DNA from: Victivallales bacterium
GTDB taxonomy: Bacteria; Verrucomicrobiota; Lentisphaeria; Victivallales; JAADHT01
Direction of reading: 5' to 3'
Assembly (NCBI GenBank): GCA_016930955.1
Contig: JAFGFR010000216.1
Location: forward strand, 1 to 17,417
Length of the DNA stretch: 17,417 bases
Shown here piece after piece: positions 7,994-14,997 of the stretch. Each line of letters begins with the position of its first letter. Within the stretch, counting starts at the first letter, position 1. Under the pieces are notes generated by a model. The model worked only from the letters and a program-made list of their open reading frames with translations, was not told the DNA's origin and ran no database searches. The position numbers were made by a program, and so were the translations under genes.

Positions 7994-8860
7994 TCAAATG
8001 AGCTTCATTCTTTCCGCGGTCGCCGTCGCCAGGCCGATGTCGGGAATCGCCAGATCGGGAAGCCGCGAAAAAGGAATCATCTCCGCCGTCAAAGGGCCAT
8101 TGTATCCGACTTCGCTCAACGCATTGCATACTTCCTTGAAATCAACTTCGCCGTCCATTATGTCCTCTCCAAAGCCATGCAGATTCCCGCCCGCCAAGGC
8201 ATCGCCCCTCCAGTTCTTGACATGCACGGCTTTTATGCGGCTCCCCAGAATTTCCACATAGTCCTGCGGGCGGACATACAGACAACAGTTGCCTACGTCA
8301 AAATACATCCCAATTTTACCCGACTTGAACTGGTCAAGATAAAAACGCCACTCGACGGGAGAGAAGAGAAAGCGCCCCCAGACATTCTCCAAGGCGATGT
8401 CGGTCTTCAGCTCCTCCGCCAGTCGCTCGAGCTCCAGAAGCGATTTCGTTGATTGATCCCACACCGTCTGATAGGGGACAACCGGGCGCGACGCATCCCA
8501 GGCCACCCGTGTCGCTCCCGGCACAACAAGGACGCTTTCCGCCCCGAGCCAGCTTGCGACATGCAGGTATTTTCTGGTGAAATCAATGGCAGCGCTCCTT
8601 TCTCCTTCGTCGGGCGACCCCAGAGATTTGCCCCAGTAGAAACCGGTGGCGATAGTCCTTAACCCTATGCCCTTCTCTCCGGCGAAATCCGCGATCCTCC
8701 TGCATTCCTCCTTGGATATGTCTTCCTTGATCGCGTCCCCGACCGTCAGCTCGACTCCGTCAAGCCCTTGCTTCTCCGCCCATTCAATGAACTCGAACGG
8801 GGACTTCTCCCCGCCGAAGCCGCCGAATACCCAGTAGTTCAGTGCCTTGTACATGCTCAA
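7994..8860 (-). CDS. Sugar phosphate isomerase/epimerase (AP-endonuclease-2 TIM barrel)
   Basis: TIM-barrel enzyme of the xylose-isomerase-like/IolE-type family, 288 aa. Metal ligands can be placed as Glu158 (IALENVW), Asp188 (YFDVGNC), His213 (AVHVKNW) and Glu260 (LTAEMI), the order seen in 3-epimerases and IolE-like dehydratases. Its ATG overlaps the stop of the upstream oxidoreductase by 4 bp (ATGA), so translation is coupled. A second in-frame ATG two codons in could also be used. In operons with two Gfo/Idh/MocA enzymes this family usually epimerises or dehydrates a keto intermediate; the substrate here is unknown. Confidence 0.9.
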   Translation of the reverse strand: MSMYKALNYWVFGGFGGEKSPFEFIEWAEKQGLDGVELTVGDAIKEDISKEECRRIADFAGEKGIGLRTIATGFYWGKSLGSPDEGERSAAIDFTRKYLHVASWLGAESVLVVPGATRVAWDASRPVVPYQTVWDQSTKSLLELERLAEELKTDIALENVWGRFLFSPVEWRFYLDQFKSGKIGMYFDVGNCCLYVRPQDYVEILGSRIKAVHVKNWRGDALAGGNLHGFGEDIMDGEVDFKEVCNALSEVGYNGPLTAEMIPFSRLPDLAIPDIGLATATAERMKLI

Positions 8861-9909
8861 CCCCTGTATTTGATTTCCACGGTCTTTCCGCTGTCAACGG
8901 ACTCCTGCTCCGCCATGACGATATTGAAAGAGTCCGTGATCTCATTGAAATCCTGATATTTATCAGGGGATACATCGTCCCTGACGCAGTTCAGGAAATA
9001 CGACAGTTCCCGATGCCATCCGGTGGGAAGATTTTTGTCGGCGACCTGAGGGGATTCCACCTCCCCGTCCTCCCAGTATATCTGGTAACCTTCTCCAGCG
9101 AAGCGGACGGTCGCCCTCTCGAATATCATCTGGAAGCTCATCTCGAATGGCACCTTTTTATTGGCGCACCAGCCGCCCTCGGCCGCTATCAGGCAGTCGT
9201 CGAAGTGGTAGTTGGTGATGATGTGGTCGGTGCCGCCGCGGCTCCTCACGGAATTCACGCCAAAGCTCGTGACCGCCTTAGGTCTGCCGAACATGAAGCG
9301 TATGAAGTCCGTGTCGTGCAGATGCAGGTCGAGAAGCGCCCCGCCGGACAGCTCGCCGTCCATGAACCAGTTTTTCCAGGAGTTGCCAGTGATGTCCGGG
9401 GAAAGCCTGCGGAAAAACGCGCTGCGTATCCTGCCGAACTTGCCATCCTTGTAAAGCGTTCTGGCGTGGTAGTATTCCGGCCAGGCTCTGATGCACATTC
9501 CAACATTGAAATATGATTTGCCGCGTTTCACCGCCTCGGAAAGCTCGTCGAGCTCCCGCAAGGAGCGGCATACTGGCTTCTCGCAGAACACATGTTTTTT
9601 AGCTTCAAGAGCTGCCATCGCAATGCTCGAATGATCAGGGGTGGGAGCGCAGATGTCGATTATTTCAAGTGAAGTATCCGCAATCATCTCGGACGCAGTA
9701 CTGTAGGCTTTGACTCCCGACAAGTCGAGAGGCTTCGAGTTGTCTCCACCGCCTATGTTCCCTACGACCGTGCTGACATCTCCCGCAAGCTTCACGGGGT
9801 CAACGTCGCATATCGCTCCGATCTCCGCGTCCTCCAGGCCGCGCCATATCCTGAAATGCGTCGTCCCCATGAAGCCGATCCCGGCTATCCCTATTCTCGT
9901 CTTTTTCAT
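8857..9909 (-). CDS. Gfo/Idh/MocA family oxidoreductase (first gene of operon)
   Basis: NAD(P)-dependent sugar or cyclitol dehydrogenase, 350 aa. Rossmann motif GIAGIGFMG at 7-15, EKP at 110-112 (Lys111 catalytic), and the GGALLDLHLHDTD segment with Asp194 and His198. The strong ribosome site AAGGAG lies 9 nt before the ATG. It leads the operon behind a near-consensus promoter and a tandem operator. It differs from the 6891-7976 enzyme throughout its length, so the two are not a recent duplication. Substrate unknown; it is likely the first oxidation step on an imported sugar. Confidence 0.92.
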   Translation of the reverse strand: MKKTRIGIAGIGFMGTTHFRIWRGLEDAEIGAICDVDPVKLAGDVSTVVGNIGGGDNSKPLDLSGVKAYSTASEMIADTSLEIIDICAPTPDHSSIAMAALEAKKHVFCEKPVCRSLRELDELSEAVKRGKSYFNVGMCIRAWPEYYHARTLYKDGKFGRIRSAFFRRLSPDITGNSWKNWFMDGELSGGALLDLHLHDTDFIRFMFGRPKAVTSFGVNSVRSRGGTDHIITNYHFDDCLIAAEGGWCANKKVPFEMSFQMIFERATVRFAGEGYQIYWEDGEVESPQVADKNLPTGWHRELSYFLNCVRDDVSPDKYQDFNEITDSFNIVMAEQESVDSGKTVEIKYRG

Positions 9910-9935
9910 TGCAAAGTTCTCCTTGTCCAGGGGAT

Positions 9936-9964
9936 ATTATAGCCGCTTGGTTCCAGGATGTAAA
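9936..9964 (-). promoter_or_regulatory. Promoter of the oxidoreductase/isomerase operon
   Basis: On the minus strand, -35 TTTACA (9964-9959) and -10 TATAAT (9941-9936) are separated by exactly 17 bp. This gives a 5' leader of about 20 nt ending in AAGGAG and the start at 9909. The -35 differs from consensus by one base. The tandem operator begins 1 bp upstream of the -35, the position expected for AraC-type activation. Confidence 0.7.
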
Positions 9965-9965
9965 T

Positions 9966-10000
9966 GGACAAACGTGCAAAGATGTGGACTTTCCCGCAAT
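9966..10000 (+). promoter_or_regulatory. Tandem operator A (two direct half-sites, 20-bp period)
   Basis: Half-sites GGACAAACGTGCAAA (9966-9980) and GGACTTTCCCGCAAT (9986-10000) read on the plus strand with starts exactly 20 bp apart. The same arrangement recurs at 11006-10972 on the minus strand; by eye 32 of 39 bases match, including a preceding AAAT. Direct repeats near two helical turns apart fit an AraC-family dimer, and the regulator gene lies next door. Position directly upstream of the -35 suggests activation. The rest of the 9910-10076 gap holds the promoter and a small ATTGG-cag-CCAAT hairpin (10002-10014). Confidence 0.65.
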
Positions 10001-10076
10001 TATTGGCAGCCAATCTCAAAACTGTGAGCGGGGACGCGGCAGACGGGAAGCGCGACTCGGGAAAGGAGTCATGCCG

Positions 10077-10940
10077 TCAGGTGTTTGCATCTTCCCTGCG
10101 GCGCGCTTCTCTCGGGGTGGTTTTCCTGTATTTCCTGTAGAGCCTGGAGAAATAGAACCTGTCAACGAACCCGGACTGATATGCTATCTCGCCGATGGAC
10201 AGCTCCGGTCGGGTTTTCATAAGCTCCTCCGCATGCGAGAGCCGCCTCTCGATGAGCATCTGCTTGAAGGTCTTCCCGTGGCGTTCCTTGAGAAGGTGGG
10301 ATATCGAGGAAATGCTGCGCCCCGCGAACTTCGCAAGATCAGCAACCCTTACATCCTGCCTGAAGCGGACATCCAGGAACTGCCTTGTCTTATCGTGGAG
10401 CCAGTCGCCACTCAGACCCATCAATTCTCTTTCCGCTATGTATTCCACAAGCACCTTGAACATCCTGAGTATGCCATGCTCCCTGCCCGGGGGGATGTAT
10501 GGAAGGTCCAGATAATGGCGGCTGAGAACGGTCGCCGCGGCCTTGCCCGGGCATTTTTCCAGGATTTTCCCGGACAACCGCAGTTCATCCCTGAACTGCC
10601 CGATCATGGCGTAGCCCAGCAACTTGCCTTCCATGAATACCGGCATGACGGCTTCAGTCAGTCCCGCATGGCAGCGGTAGCAGACAAGTTTTTTCTTCCT
10701 AAGACATTCCTCCTGCTTTTTGGAGTCGAGGGCCTGGCACATTCCCGGCATCAGCTTTTCCTGTATGAACCTGCAGTAGTCCGAGCAGTCCCTAAGCCTG
10801 TCTGTCCTGATGATATGCCCGTCGGAATCATAAAGGACAATCCTCACGCCGATCGCCTCCGCGAAGGAATCAAGCAAGTTCTGCACATCCTCGTGCAGGA
10901 TCAGCTCGATTGACGCCTCGGGGCGCTTTTTGATTGCCAT
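10077..10940 (-). CDS. AraC-family transcriptional regulator with PocR sensor domain
   Basis: DNA-binding regulator, 287 aa. I chose the ATG at 10940 (MAIKKRPEAS) because GAGGAAC lies just upstream; in-frame ATGs at 10952 and 10988 have poorer ribosome sites, and the second lies inside the operator. The N-terminal half (about 12-165) looks like a PocR ligand-sensing domain: VRIVLYDSDG, a run of cysteines (CSDYC, then CYRCHAGL), EAVMPVFMEG and YAMIGQF. The C-terminal 100 residues form two HTH motifs: VRVADLAKFAGRSISSISHL, then LSIGEIAYQSGFVDRFYFSR, ending in KYRKTTPREARR, the AraC signature. It probably senses a small metabolite and controls the flanking operon and the divergent genes. The ligand is unknown. 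Confidence 0.88.
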   Translation of the reverse strand: MAIKKRPEASIELILHEDVQNLLDSFAEAIGVRIVLYDSDGHIIRTDRLRDCSDYCRFIQEKLMPGMCQALDSKKQEECLRKKKLVCYRCHAGLTEAVMPVFMEGKLLGYAMIGQFRDELRLSGKILEKCPGKAAATVLSRHYLDLPYIPPGREHGILRMFKVLVEYIAERELMGLSGDWLHDKTRQFLDVRFRQDVRVADLAKFAGRSISSISHLLKERHGKTFKQMLIERRLSHAEELMKTRPELSIGEIAYQSGFVDRFYFSRLYRKYRKTTPREARRREDANT

Positions 10941-10959
10941 TTTGTTCCTCATGCAGGTT

Positions 10960-10988
10960 AATATAGCACTTTTTGCAGGAACGTCCAT
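10960..10988 (-). promoter_or_regulatory. Possible promoter of the AraC/PocR regulator
   Basis: On the minus strand, TATATT (10965-10960) is preceded at 17 bp by ATGGAC (10988-10983), a poor -35. The proximal half-site of operator B (10986-10972) covers the -35 edge and the spacer, so a bound regulator would block this promoter. This suggests negative autoregulation, but the promoter itself is weakly supported. Confidence 0.35.
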
Positions 10989-11006
10989 CTTTTTGCACGT
11001 TTGTCT
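10972..11006 (-). promoter_or_regulatory. Tandem operator B (two direct half-sites, 20-bp period)
   Basis: Reading the minus strand, half-sites AGACAAACGTGCAAA (11006-10992) and GGACGTTCCTGCAAA (10986-10972) start exactly 20 bp apart. Fourteen bases of the first are identical to operator A, and both pairs share the pattern RGAC-N6-GCAAW. It lies in the 350-bp gap between the regulator and the divergent prepilin-like gene. Relative to the plus-strand TATAAT (11030) the orientation matches operator A, with a 23-bp gap here against 24 bp there. Confidence 0.65.
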
Positions 11007-11029
11007 ATTTTATTTTTTCCTGGAATGTG

Positions 11030-11040
11030 TATAATATACT
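11030..11040 (+). promoter_or_regulatory. Probable -10 region for the prepilin/glycosidase gene series
   Basis: TATAAT (11030-11035) overlaps a second candidate, TATACT (11035-11040). No good -35 is found at 16-18 bp; the stretch there is T/A-rich (ATTTTA at 11007-11012). A strong -10 without a -35, with an AraC-type operator ending at 11006, is what an activator-dependent promoter would look like. Transcription would begin near 11042-11047 and give a leader of roughly 245 nt. Confidence 0.5.
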
Positions 11041-11041
11041 G

Positions 11042-11290
11042 AATGGACGGACAACGAGCCCCGCGATGCTGGTTCCGTTGTAGGCGAGAGGTGTAGCGTG
11101 GGGGCACTTCAAGCAACCGCAGGGCGAGCAACAAGAGGTGTAGCCTATGCAAACTGAAAACAGATTGTCTGGGAGAATCGGAAGCCCGGGAGAAGGCCCC
11201 GGTGTGGAAAGCCGCCGAAGGCAAAGCCGTATGAACATACGGAGCGTAGCGGCAAACCGCATCTCCGGTTTGGTCGGTGGGGTGAAGCCG
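11042..11290 (+). other. Hairpin-rich 5' leader of the prepilin-like gene
   Basis: About 250 nt without a convincing gene. It contains a direct repeat AGAGGTGTAGC (11087-11097 and 11134-11144, each preceded by GGCGAG), a CCGGG/CCCGG stem (11186-11190 with 11198-11202), and a nested element: GCCGC (11211-11215) pairs with GCGGC (11249-11253) around the perfect hairpin CCGTATG-aa-CATACGG (11227-11242). Alternative pairings AAACCG (11254-11259) with CGGTTT (11266-11271) and GCGG with CCGC (11249-11260) compete, as in a switching leader. I cannot match it to a known riboswitch class. Part of it (from 11147) is in frame with the prepilin gene and could be translated from an upstream ATG, giving a long arginine-rich leader peptide, which is unusual for prepilins. 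Confidence 0.4.
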
Positions 11291-11316
11291 ATGTGCCACA
11301 GGCACAGAGGCTTCAC
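11282..11316 (+). promoter_or_regulatory. Hairpin enclosing the prepilin start codon
   Basis: GTGAAGCC (11282-11289) pairs perfectly with GGCTTCAC (11309-11316); inside, GTGCC (11293-11297) pairs with GGCAC (11301-11305) around ACA. The putative ribosome site (GGGGTGAAG) is in the outer stem and the ATG (11291) mostly in the internal loop. When folded it should hide the initiation site, so translation could be conditional. Confidence 0.45.
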
Positions 11317-12043
11317 TCTAATAGAACTGCTTGTGGTTATCGCGATCATATCGATATTGGCGAGCCTGCTTCTGCCCGCGCTGGGTAATGCCCGGGATTT
11401 GGCTGCAGAGATTGCCTGCGTTTCCAATATGTACCAGTGTGGACAGGCCACCGCCACCTTTGGTGTCGACTACAACAGCAATTTGCCGGCTCCCTACGCC
11501 AGGGACAGATATTTTAGTCAGTGGGCATACGCCACCATCAAGCCCTACTTGGGCAATTTCTCTGCCGAGAACAATGGAAGATTAGATGACGGCCGGGTTC
11601 CAGATGTTTTGGGGTGTCCTTCGCTGAGGGGCAGGGATAGCAATGACAGTGGGGTTAACAAGGTGTGGTCATCCATGACTTATGCCTACTGGGTGGAGCA
11701 GACGGACACCACTGGGGGGAGATGGTGGGGGGATGGCAATTGGACGGAGGATGGGATTGCCATGCGGTACCCATTGGGCAGAATACGTTTGCCGGCGGAA
11801 AGGGCGTTGTTCATTGAGACGGTTGTGAGCACCTTTGTTGACGGGATAGAAGGGGCTTGCGGAGTTCCCCCGTACATATGGATCTGGGGACCCGAGCATA
11901 TGGGAAGGAGGCACTCTGGAGGCAGAAGATTCAATATCCTTTTTCTCGACGGGCACGTCAGCGGCGTTAACTTTTATGAGTATACCAATCCGTCCGGCCG
12001 CTCTTGGAAATTATTCAGCGAGCTTGATCCAAGTGGTGTCTGA
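11291..12043 (+). CDS. Type IV prepilin-like secreted protein (N-terminal methylation motif, H-x-DG C-terminus)
   Basis: Exported pseudopilin-like protein, 250 aa from the ATG at 11291, giving a short basic leader MCHRHRG cut before Phe8; Glu at mature position 5 (FTLIE) is the methylation-motif residue. The hydrophobic helix LLVVIAIISILASLLLPALG follows, then a globular domain with the H...FNILFLDGHV signature near the C-terminus (about residues 206-220), typical of the prepilin-type H-X9-DG proteins abundant in Planctomycetota and Lentisphaerota. Those are usually minor surface or T2SS-like pseudopilins rather than pilus subunits. In-frame ATGs at 11147 and 11231 would add a long arginine-rich extension; I disfavour them because prepilin leaders are short. 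The two secreted glycosidase-like genes follow on the same strand, 119 bp downstream; that gap (12044-12162) shows no feature beyond a ribosome site. Confidence 0.88.
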   Translation: MCHRHRGFTLIELLVVIAIISILASLLLPALGNARDLAAEIACVSNMYQCGQATATFGVDYNSNLPAPYARDRYFSQWAYATIKPYLGNFSAENNGRLDDGRVPDVLGCPSLRGRDSNDSGVNKVWSSMTYAYWVEQTDTTGGRWWGDGNWTEDGIAMRYPLGRIRLPAERALFIETVVSTFVDGIEGACGVPPYIWIWGPEHMGRRHSGGRRFNILFLDGHVSGVNFYEYTNPSGRSWKLFSELDPSGV

Positions 12044-12162
12044 CCGGAGGTGGCGGCACGTTGATCCTTGGCAATCAGGCCATTCCCAGTGCCGGCAAGA
12101 AGTCCAGCGCGGCTATGTGGCAGATTTAATGACCCCACCCTTTGCGAGGGGAGTTTTCGCGG

Positions 12163-14913
12163 ATGAGAAAGGATAGTTGTCCATTCAAAATTTTGGCGAC
12201 CTTCGCTTTAGTTTATTCATGGAGTTTTCCCGTTTTCGCTGGGGTTGCCGGCCAAAGCCCGCTGTATATCAGGGTGTCTTTGAAAGAGGTGTTGCCGGCG
12301 GCACCAACCATGCTCGGCGTATCGTCTTACAGTCCCGCGCATGTCTGCCATTTCCAAGGGATTGCTGCCAATGATGGGAAATTGGACAAAGTAGAATGGG
12401 GTTGGCATAGGAGGTTGCCTTGGGGGGATGTTGGATCGCCTTTGATGTTTACCCCCGGGATGTCCTCTGGTTGGTTGTCGGCGGATGGTCTTCTGGACGC
12501 GGGAGGTCCCAAGATATATACTTGGCAGTGCTTGTTGGTTTTCGCATGGTATCAAGATGGAGGGCCGAGGCCTGTTCTGAAAGACGACGGCAACGTATTG
12601 ATGTACAATGCCAAAGTTGAGTTTGCCACCGCTCCCGCCGAGGAGTCGATTTTCGCAGTGGTCAAGGCTAGGGAAGACTTTTGCAACATGGTAATCTACC
12701 TTTCGCAGCTTGGCGAAGACCCCCGCGACTGGTCGGTGCGGACGATGGAGGAATATGCGCAAAATAGGCGCGATGTGTATAATAAGGCCAAATTGCCCCG
12801 GCTCCCGAAATCCAAGCATTTTTTGGCTAGCGGCAATTACATGGAGGGGTACCATGCGCGGTTTTATAGTCCTGATGCCAAAAAAATGGAGGATGCCCTT
12901 CTGGATTTGCTGGGTGTTAACAGGAATGTGGCGCATTTTGCATCCCCGTATTGTCTAGCAGAGGATATTTGGGATACTCAAGTCGAGGAATCCCTGCTGG
13001 AATCGCTGTTGAAAAACCCGCAGCAGTGGCCGTCCGACAACAAGGGTGGCAGGGAATTGGTATTCAAGATGGGCGACGAGCCTTTATTGCCTGCCCCTTC
13101 AAGCTTGGCCGAGTCTGCCGCCGGCCTGGGTCTGTTCAGAATTTGGCTAGCTGAGCGCGGCCGCAAGCCAGGAGATTATGGGCTATCGGATTTCAGTGAG
13201 GCCGCGCCCATTGACCGGAACGCAATTGATTCGCGGGAAAAAGCCCTGTTGTACCTCGATATGGTATTTTTTTTACAGGAGAGTTCCGCCAGGCTTTTTG
13301 CCGCCTATACCCGTGCCATCCACCGGGCGACGGCTATAATTGCCCCCGGCTCAAAGCCTTTGACTTTCACCTCAGCCCATTGGGCGGAATTAGAGATAAC
13401 CCCCGACTACATTTTCGAGGGTCGCCACGGGGGGGCGGACATGCAAGGACACCATTATGGCTCCGGGGACAGTTTCGGCCCTCGCCAAATCCATGTCGAT
13501 CTTTTGCTTTCGGATTTGTTCCGCGGGGTGTCCGAGCGGTATGGCATCCGTTCGGGATTGCTCTGGTTCCCGTCGCGGATCAATCAGGGCGAGGGGGTAA
13601 TGCTCAGTGGACTGGCTGCCCTCAACGCCGGCCTTTCCCACTTCCACATGTATGGCTACGGCCCGATGTCAAGCGGATGGGAATGGTTCAGCGACGACCG
13701 CTACAAAATTGACGCTTTCCTGGCGGCCGCAAGAGTCTTGCGTCTTGGAGCCATGTTCGAGGATTATTGGATGGTGCCGGGGAAGAAGGCGGAGGTGGCT
13801 ACGATTCTCAGCCGCTCAGGGTCAGTTTGGAACCGTCCCGGTGACAACCCGTTTATCGAGGCGAGTGGTAGTGACGAGGCCAAGTCGAGATTGGGGGAGA
13901 CCCGTTTGTGGAAGGCCAAACCACTTGGCTGTTTTGGTTGGCTTTGTGAGTTGCGGATGATCCATGCTGCCCTGCGATGGGCTTCGTTACACAGCGACAT
14001 CATCGGCGAGGAGGAACTGGATGAGGGGGCGGATATTCTCGGTCAATATCGGGCGATCTACCTGTACTCCCCGAATTTGTCCCACTCAGCCCGTCGGCAT
14101 CTTGCCAAATGGGTGGAGGACGGTGGCGTTTTATTCCTGGATGCCATGGCGGCGACCCGCGACGAAGCCGACACAGTGTCGGATTGGCTTCCTGATCTGA
14201 CGGCCGGCAAAGCGAAAGCCAGACTAAAAAAAACGCAACCAGGCAAAGGGACTTATTTTGAGCATGATTTGAGCCGGATGCCCTCGATTGGAGGGTTCGT
14301 AGACCCGAAGTGTCCCCTTGCCGCGTCCTACCGCGTTTATGGAGCGAGGGAGGTCGTGGAGTTCTCCAAGGATGTCCAGTGGCAAACTCTAGCCGTTTTT
14401 GATGACGACGGCACCCCCGCAGTGGTGGTTTTTCCTCTGGGACAAGGCAAAATAGTGAAGAGTGCCGTTTGTCTTGGAGCCTCACTGGCGGCGACAGCCA
14501 ATCCCCCTTTTCAAGGGTTCAATCTTCCTCCCAAACGGGTGTTCATCCCAGTTACCCGCAATGACTACTTCAGTGGCCAAGGTATCCCTTTTCGCATCCG
14601 TGTGGATCGGATTGTGCATGAACTGCTTGTCGCCCCCGCCAGAATAGCGGGAGTGGTGCCGACTGTTACCGTTGACCAGCCAATGGTGGAGGGCAGGTTG
14701 TTCGTCGTTCCAGATGGAAGCCGAGCCTTGCTGACCTTGGTCAACCACGGGCCCGATAAGCACGCCGCGGTGGGGGTGTCTTTCCGCCCGCCAAGGAGAT
14801 TTAAAAAAGGCAAAACCATCCGTGGCCATCCAGTGGATTTGGAATGGCAAGGCGAAACCGCTGTGACATGCCTGCCATTAGACCTATATGAGATCATCAA
14901 ATTTACCGAATGA
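12163..14913 (+). CDS. Secreted GH42-like (clan-A-type) putative glycosidase, paralogue 1
   Basis: Exported protein of 916 aa. The ATG at 12163 follows GAGGGGAG by 9 nt; a TTG at 12142 is possible but would add seven residues before the signal. The signal peptide spans about 1-26 (MRKDSCPFKILATFALV... ending VFA). An N-terminal beta-rich domain (about 30-175) precedes a probable TIM barrel (about 180-550) with PGDYGL, HHYGSGD and GWEWF. Residues shared with the next gene include Glu306 (KMGDEP), Glu477 (NQGEGVML) and Glu507 (SGWEWF); Glu306 and Glu507 are 201 apart, plausible for an acid/base and nucleophile pair, but this is a guess. The region around 620-670 (YRAIYLYSPNLS, KWVEDGGVLFLDA) resembles the glutamine-amidotransferase-like trimerisation domain of GH42 enzymes, followed by a beta-rich C-terminus. 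A small hairpin (ATTGG-TTC / GAA-CCAAT, 14913-14936) overlaps the stop. Substrate and GH family number cannot be assigned. Confidence 0.7.
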   Translation: MRKDSCPFKILATFALVYSWSFPVFAGVAGQSPLYIRVSLKEVLPAAPTMLGVSSYSPAHVCHFQGIAANDGKLDKVEWGWHRRLPWGDVGSPLMFTPGMSSGWLSADGLLDAGGPKIYTWQCLLVFAWYQDGGPRPVLKDDGNVLMYNAKVEFATAPAEESIFAVVKAREDFCNMVIYLSQLGEDPRDWSVRTMEEYAQNRRDVYNKAKLPRLPKSKHFLASGNYMEGYHARFYSPDAKKMEDALLDLLGVNRNVAHFASPYCLAEDIWDTQVEESLLESLLKNPQQWPSDNKGGRELVFKMGDEPLLPAPSSLAESAAGLGLFRIWLAERGRKPGDYGLSDFSEAAPIDRNAIDSREKALLYLDMVFFLQESSARLFAAYTRAIHRATAIIAPGSKPLTFTSAHWAELEITPDYIFEGRHGGADMQGHHYGSGDSFGPRQIHVDLLLSDLFRGVSERYGIRSGLLWFPSRINQGEGVMLSGLAALNAGLSHFHMYGYGPMSSGWEWFSDDRYKIDAFLAAARVLRLGAMFEDYWMVPGKKAEVATILSRSGSVWNRPGDNPFIEASGSDEAKSRLGETRLWKAKPLGCFGWLCELRMIHAALRWASLHSDIIGEEELDEGADILGQYRAIYLYSPNLSHSARRHLAKWVEDGGVLFLDAMAATRDEADTVSDWLPDLTAGKAKARLKKTQPGKGTYFEHDLSRMPSIGGFVDPKCPLAASYRVYGAREVVEFSKDVQWQTLAVFDDDGTPAVVVFPLGQGKIVKSAVCLGASLAATANPPFQGFNLPPKRVFIPVTRNDYFSGQGIPFRIRVDRIVHELLVAPARIAGVVPTVTVDQPMVEGRLFVVPDGSRALLTLVNHGPDKHAAVGVSFRPPRRFKKGKTIRGHPVDLEWQGETAVTCLPLDLYEIIKFTE

Positions 14914-14997
14914 TTGGGTTCATATCACGAACCAATGGACATCGCAAATTGATCGCGTCTGTCAATTCGACAAACCGCAAAGTAAATGGAGAGAATT

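Noticed and set aside
8842..9516. 224-codon plus-strand open frame opposite the first oxidoreductase
   Set aside because: The oxidoreductase frame has complete Gfo/Idh/MocA motifs; the opposite frame has none and mirrors its codons.
9909..9928. GGACAAGG...TTTGCAA on the minus strand as another half-site
   Set aside because: The spacer between RGAC and GCAA is too long, and the bases are already explained by the AAGGAG ribosome site and the start codon.
10054..10070. GACTC/GAGTC hairpin as terminator of the AraC/PocR gene
   Set aside because: The stem is only 5 bp and no T-run follows in the direction of transcription.
9909..10913. 334-codon plus-strand open frame opposite the AraC/PocR gene
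   Set aside because: The minus strand carries clear PocR and AraC signatures; this frame would also run through the operator and promoter and resembles no family.
11211..11253. Group II intron domain V in the prepilin leader
   Set aside because: The CCGTATG/CATACGG stem recalls domain V, but the bulge, distal helix and GAAA-type tetraloop are missing and no intron protein is nearby.
14937..14982. Operator-like words GGAC-ATC-GCAAA and GACAAACCGCAAA before the second glycosidase gene
   Set aside because: Internal spacers are 3 and 5 bases instead of 6 and the starts are about 31 bp apart instead of 20; they are probably chance, though a degenerate third site cannot be excluded.
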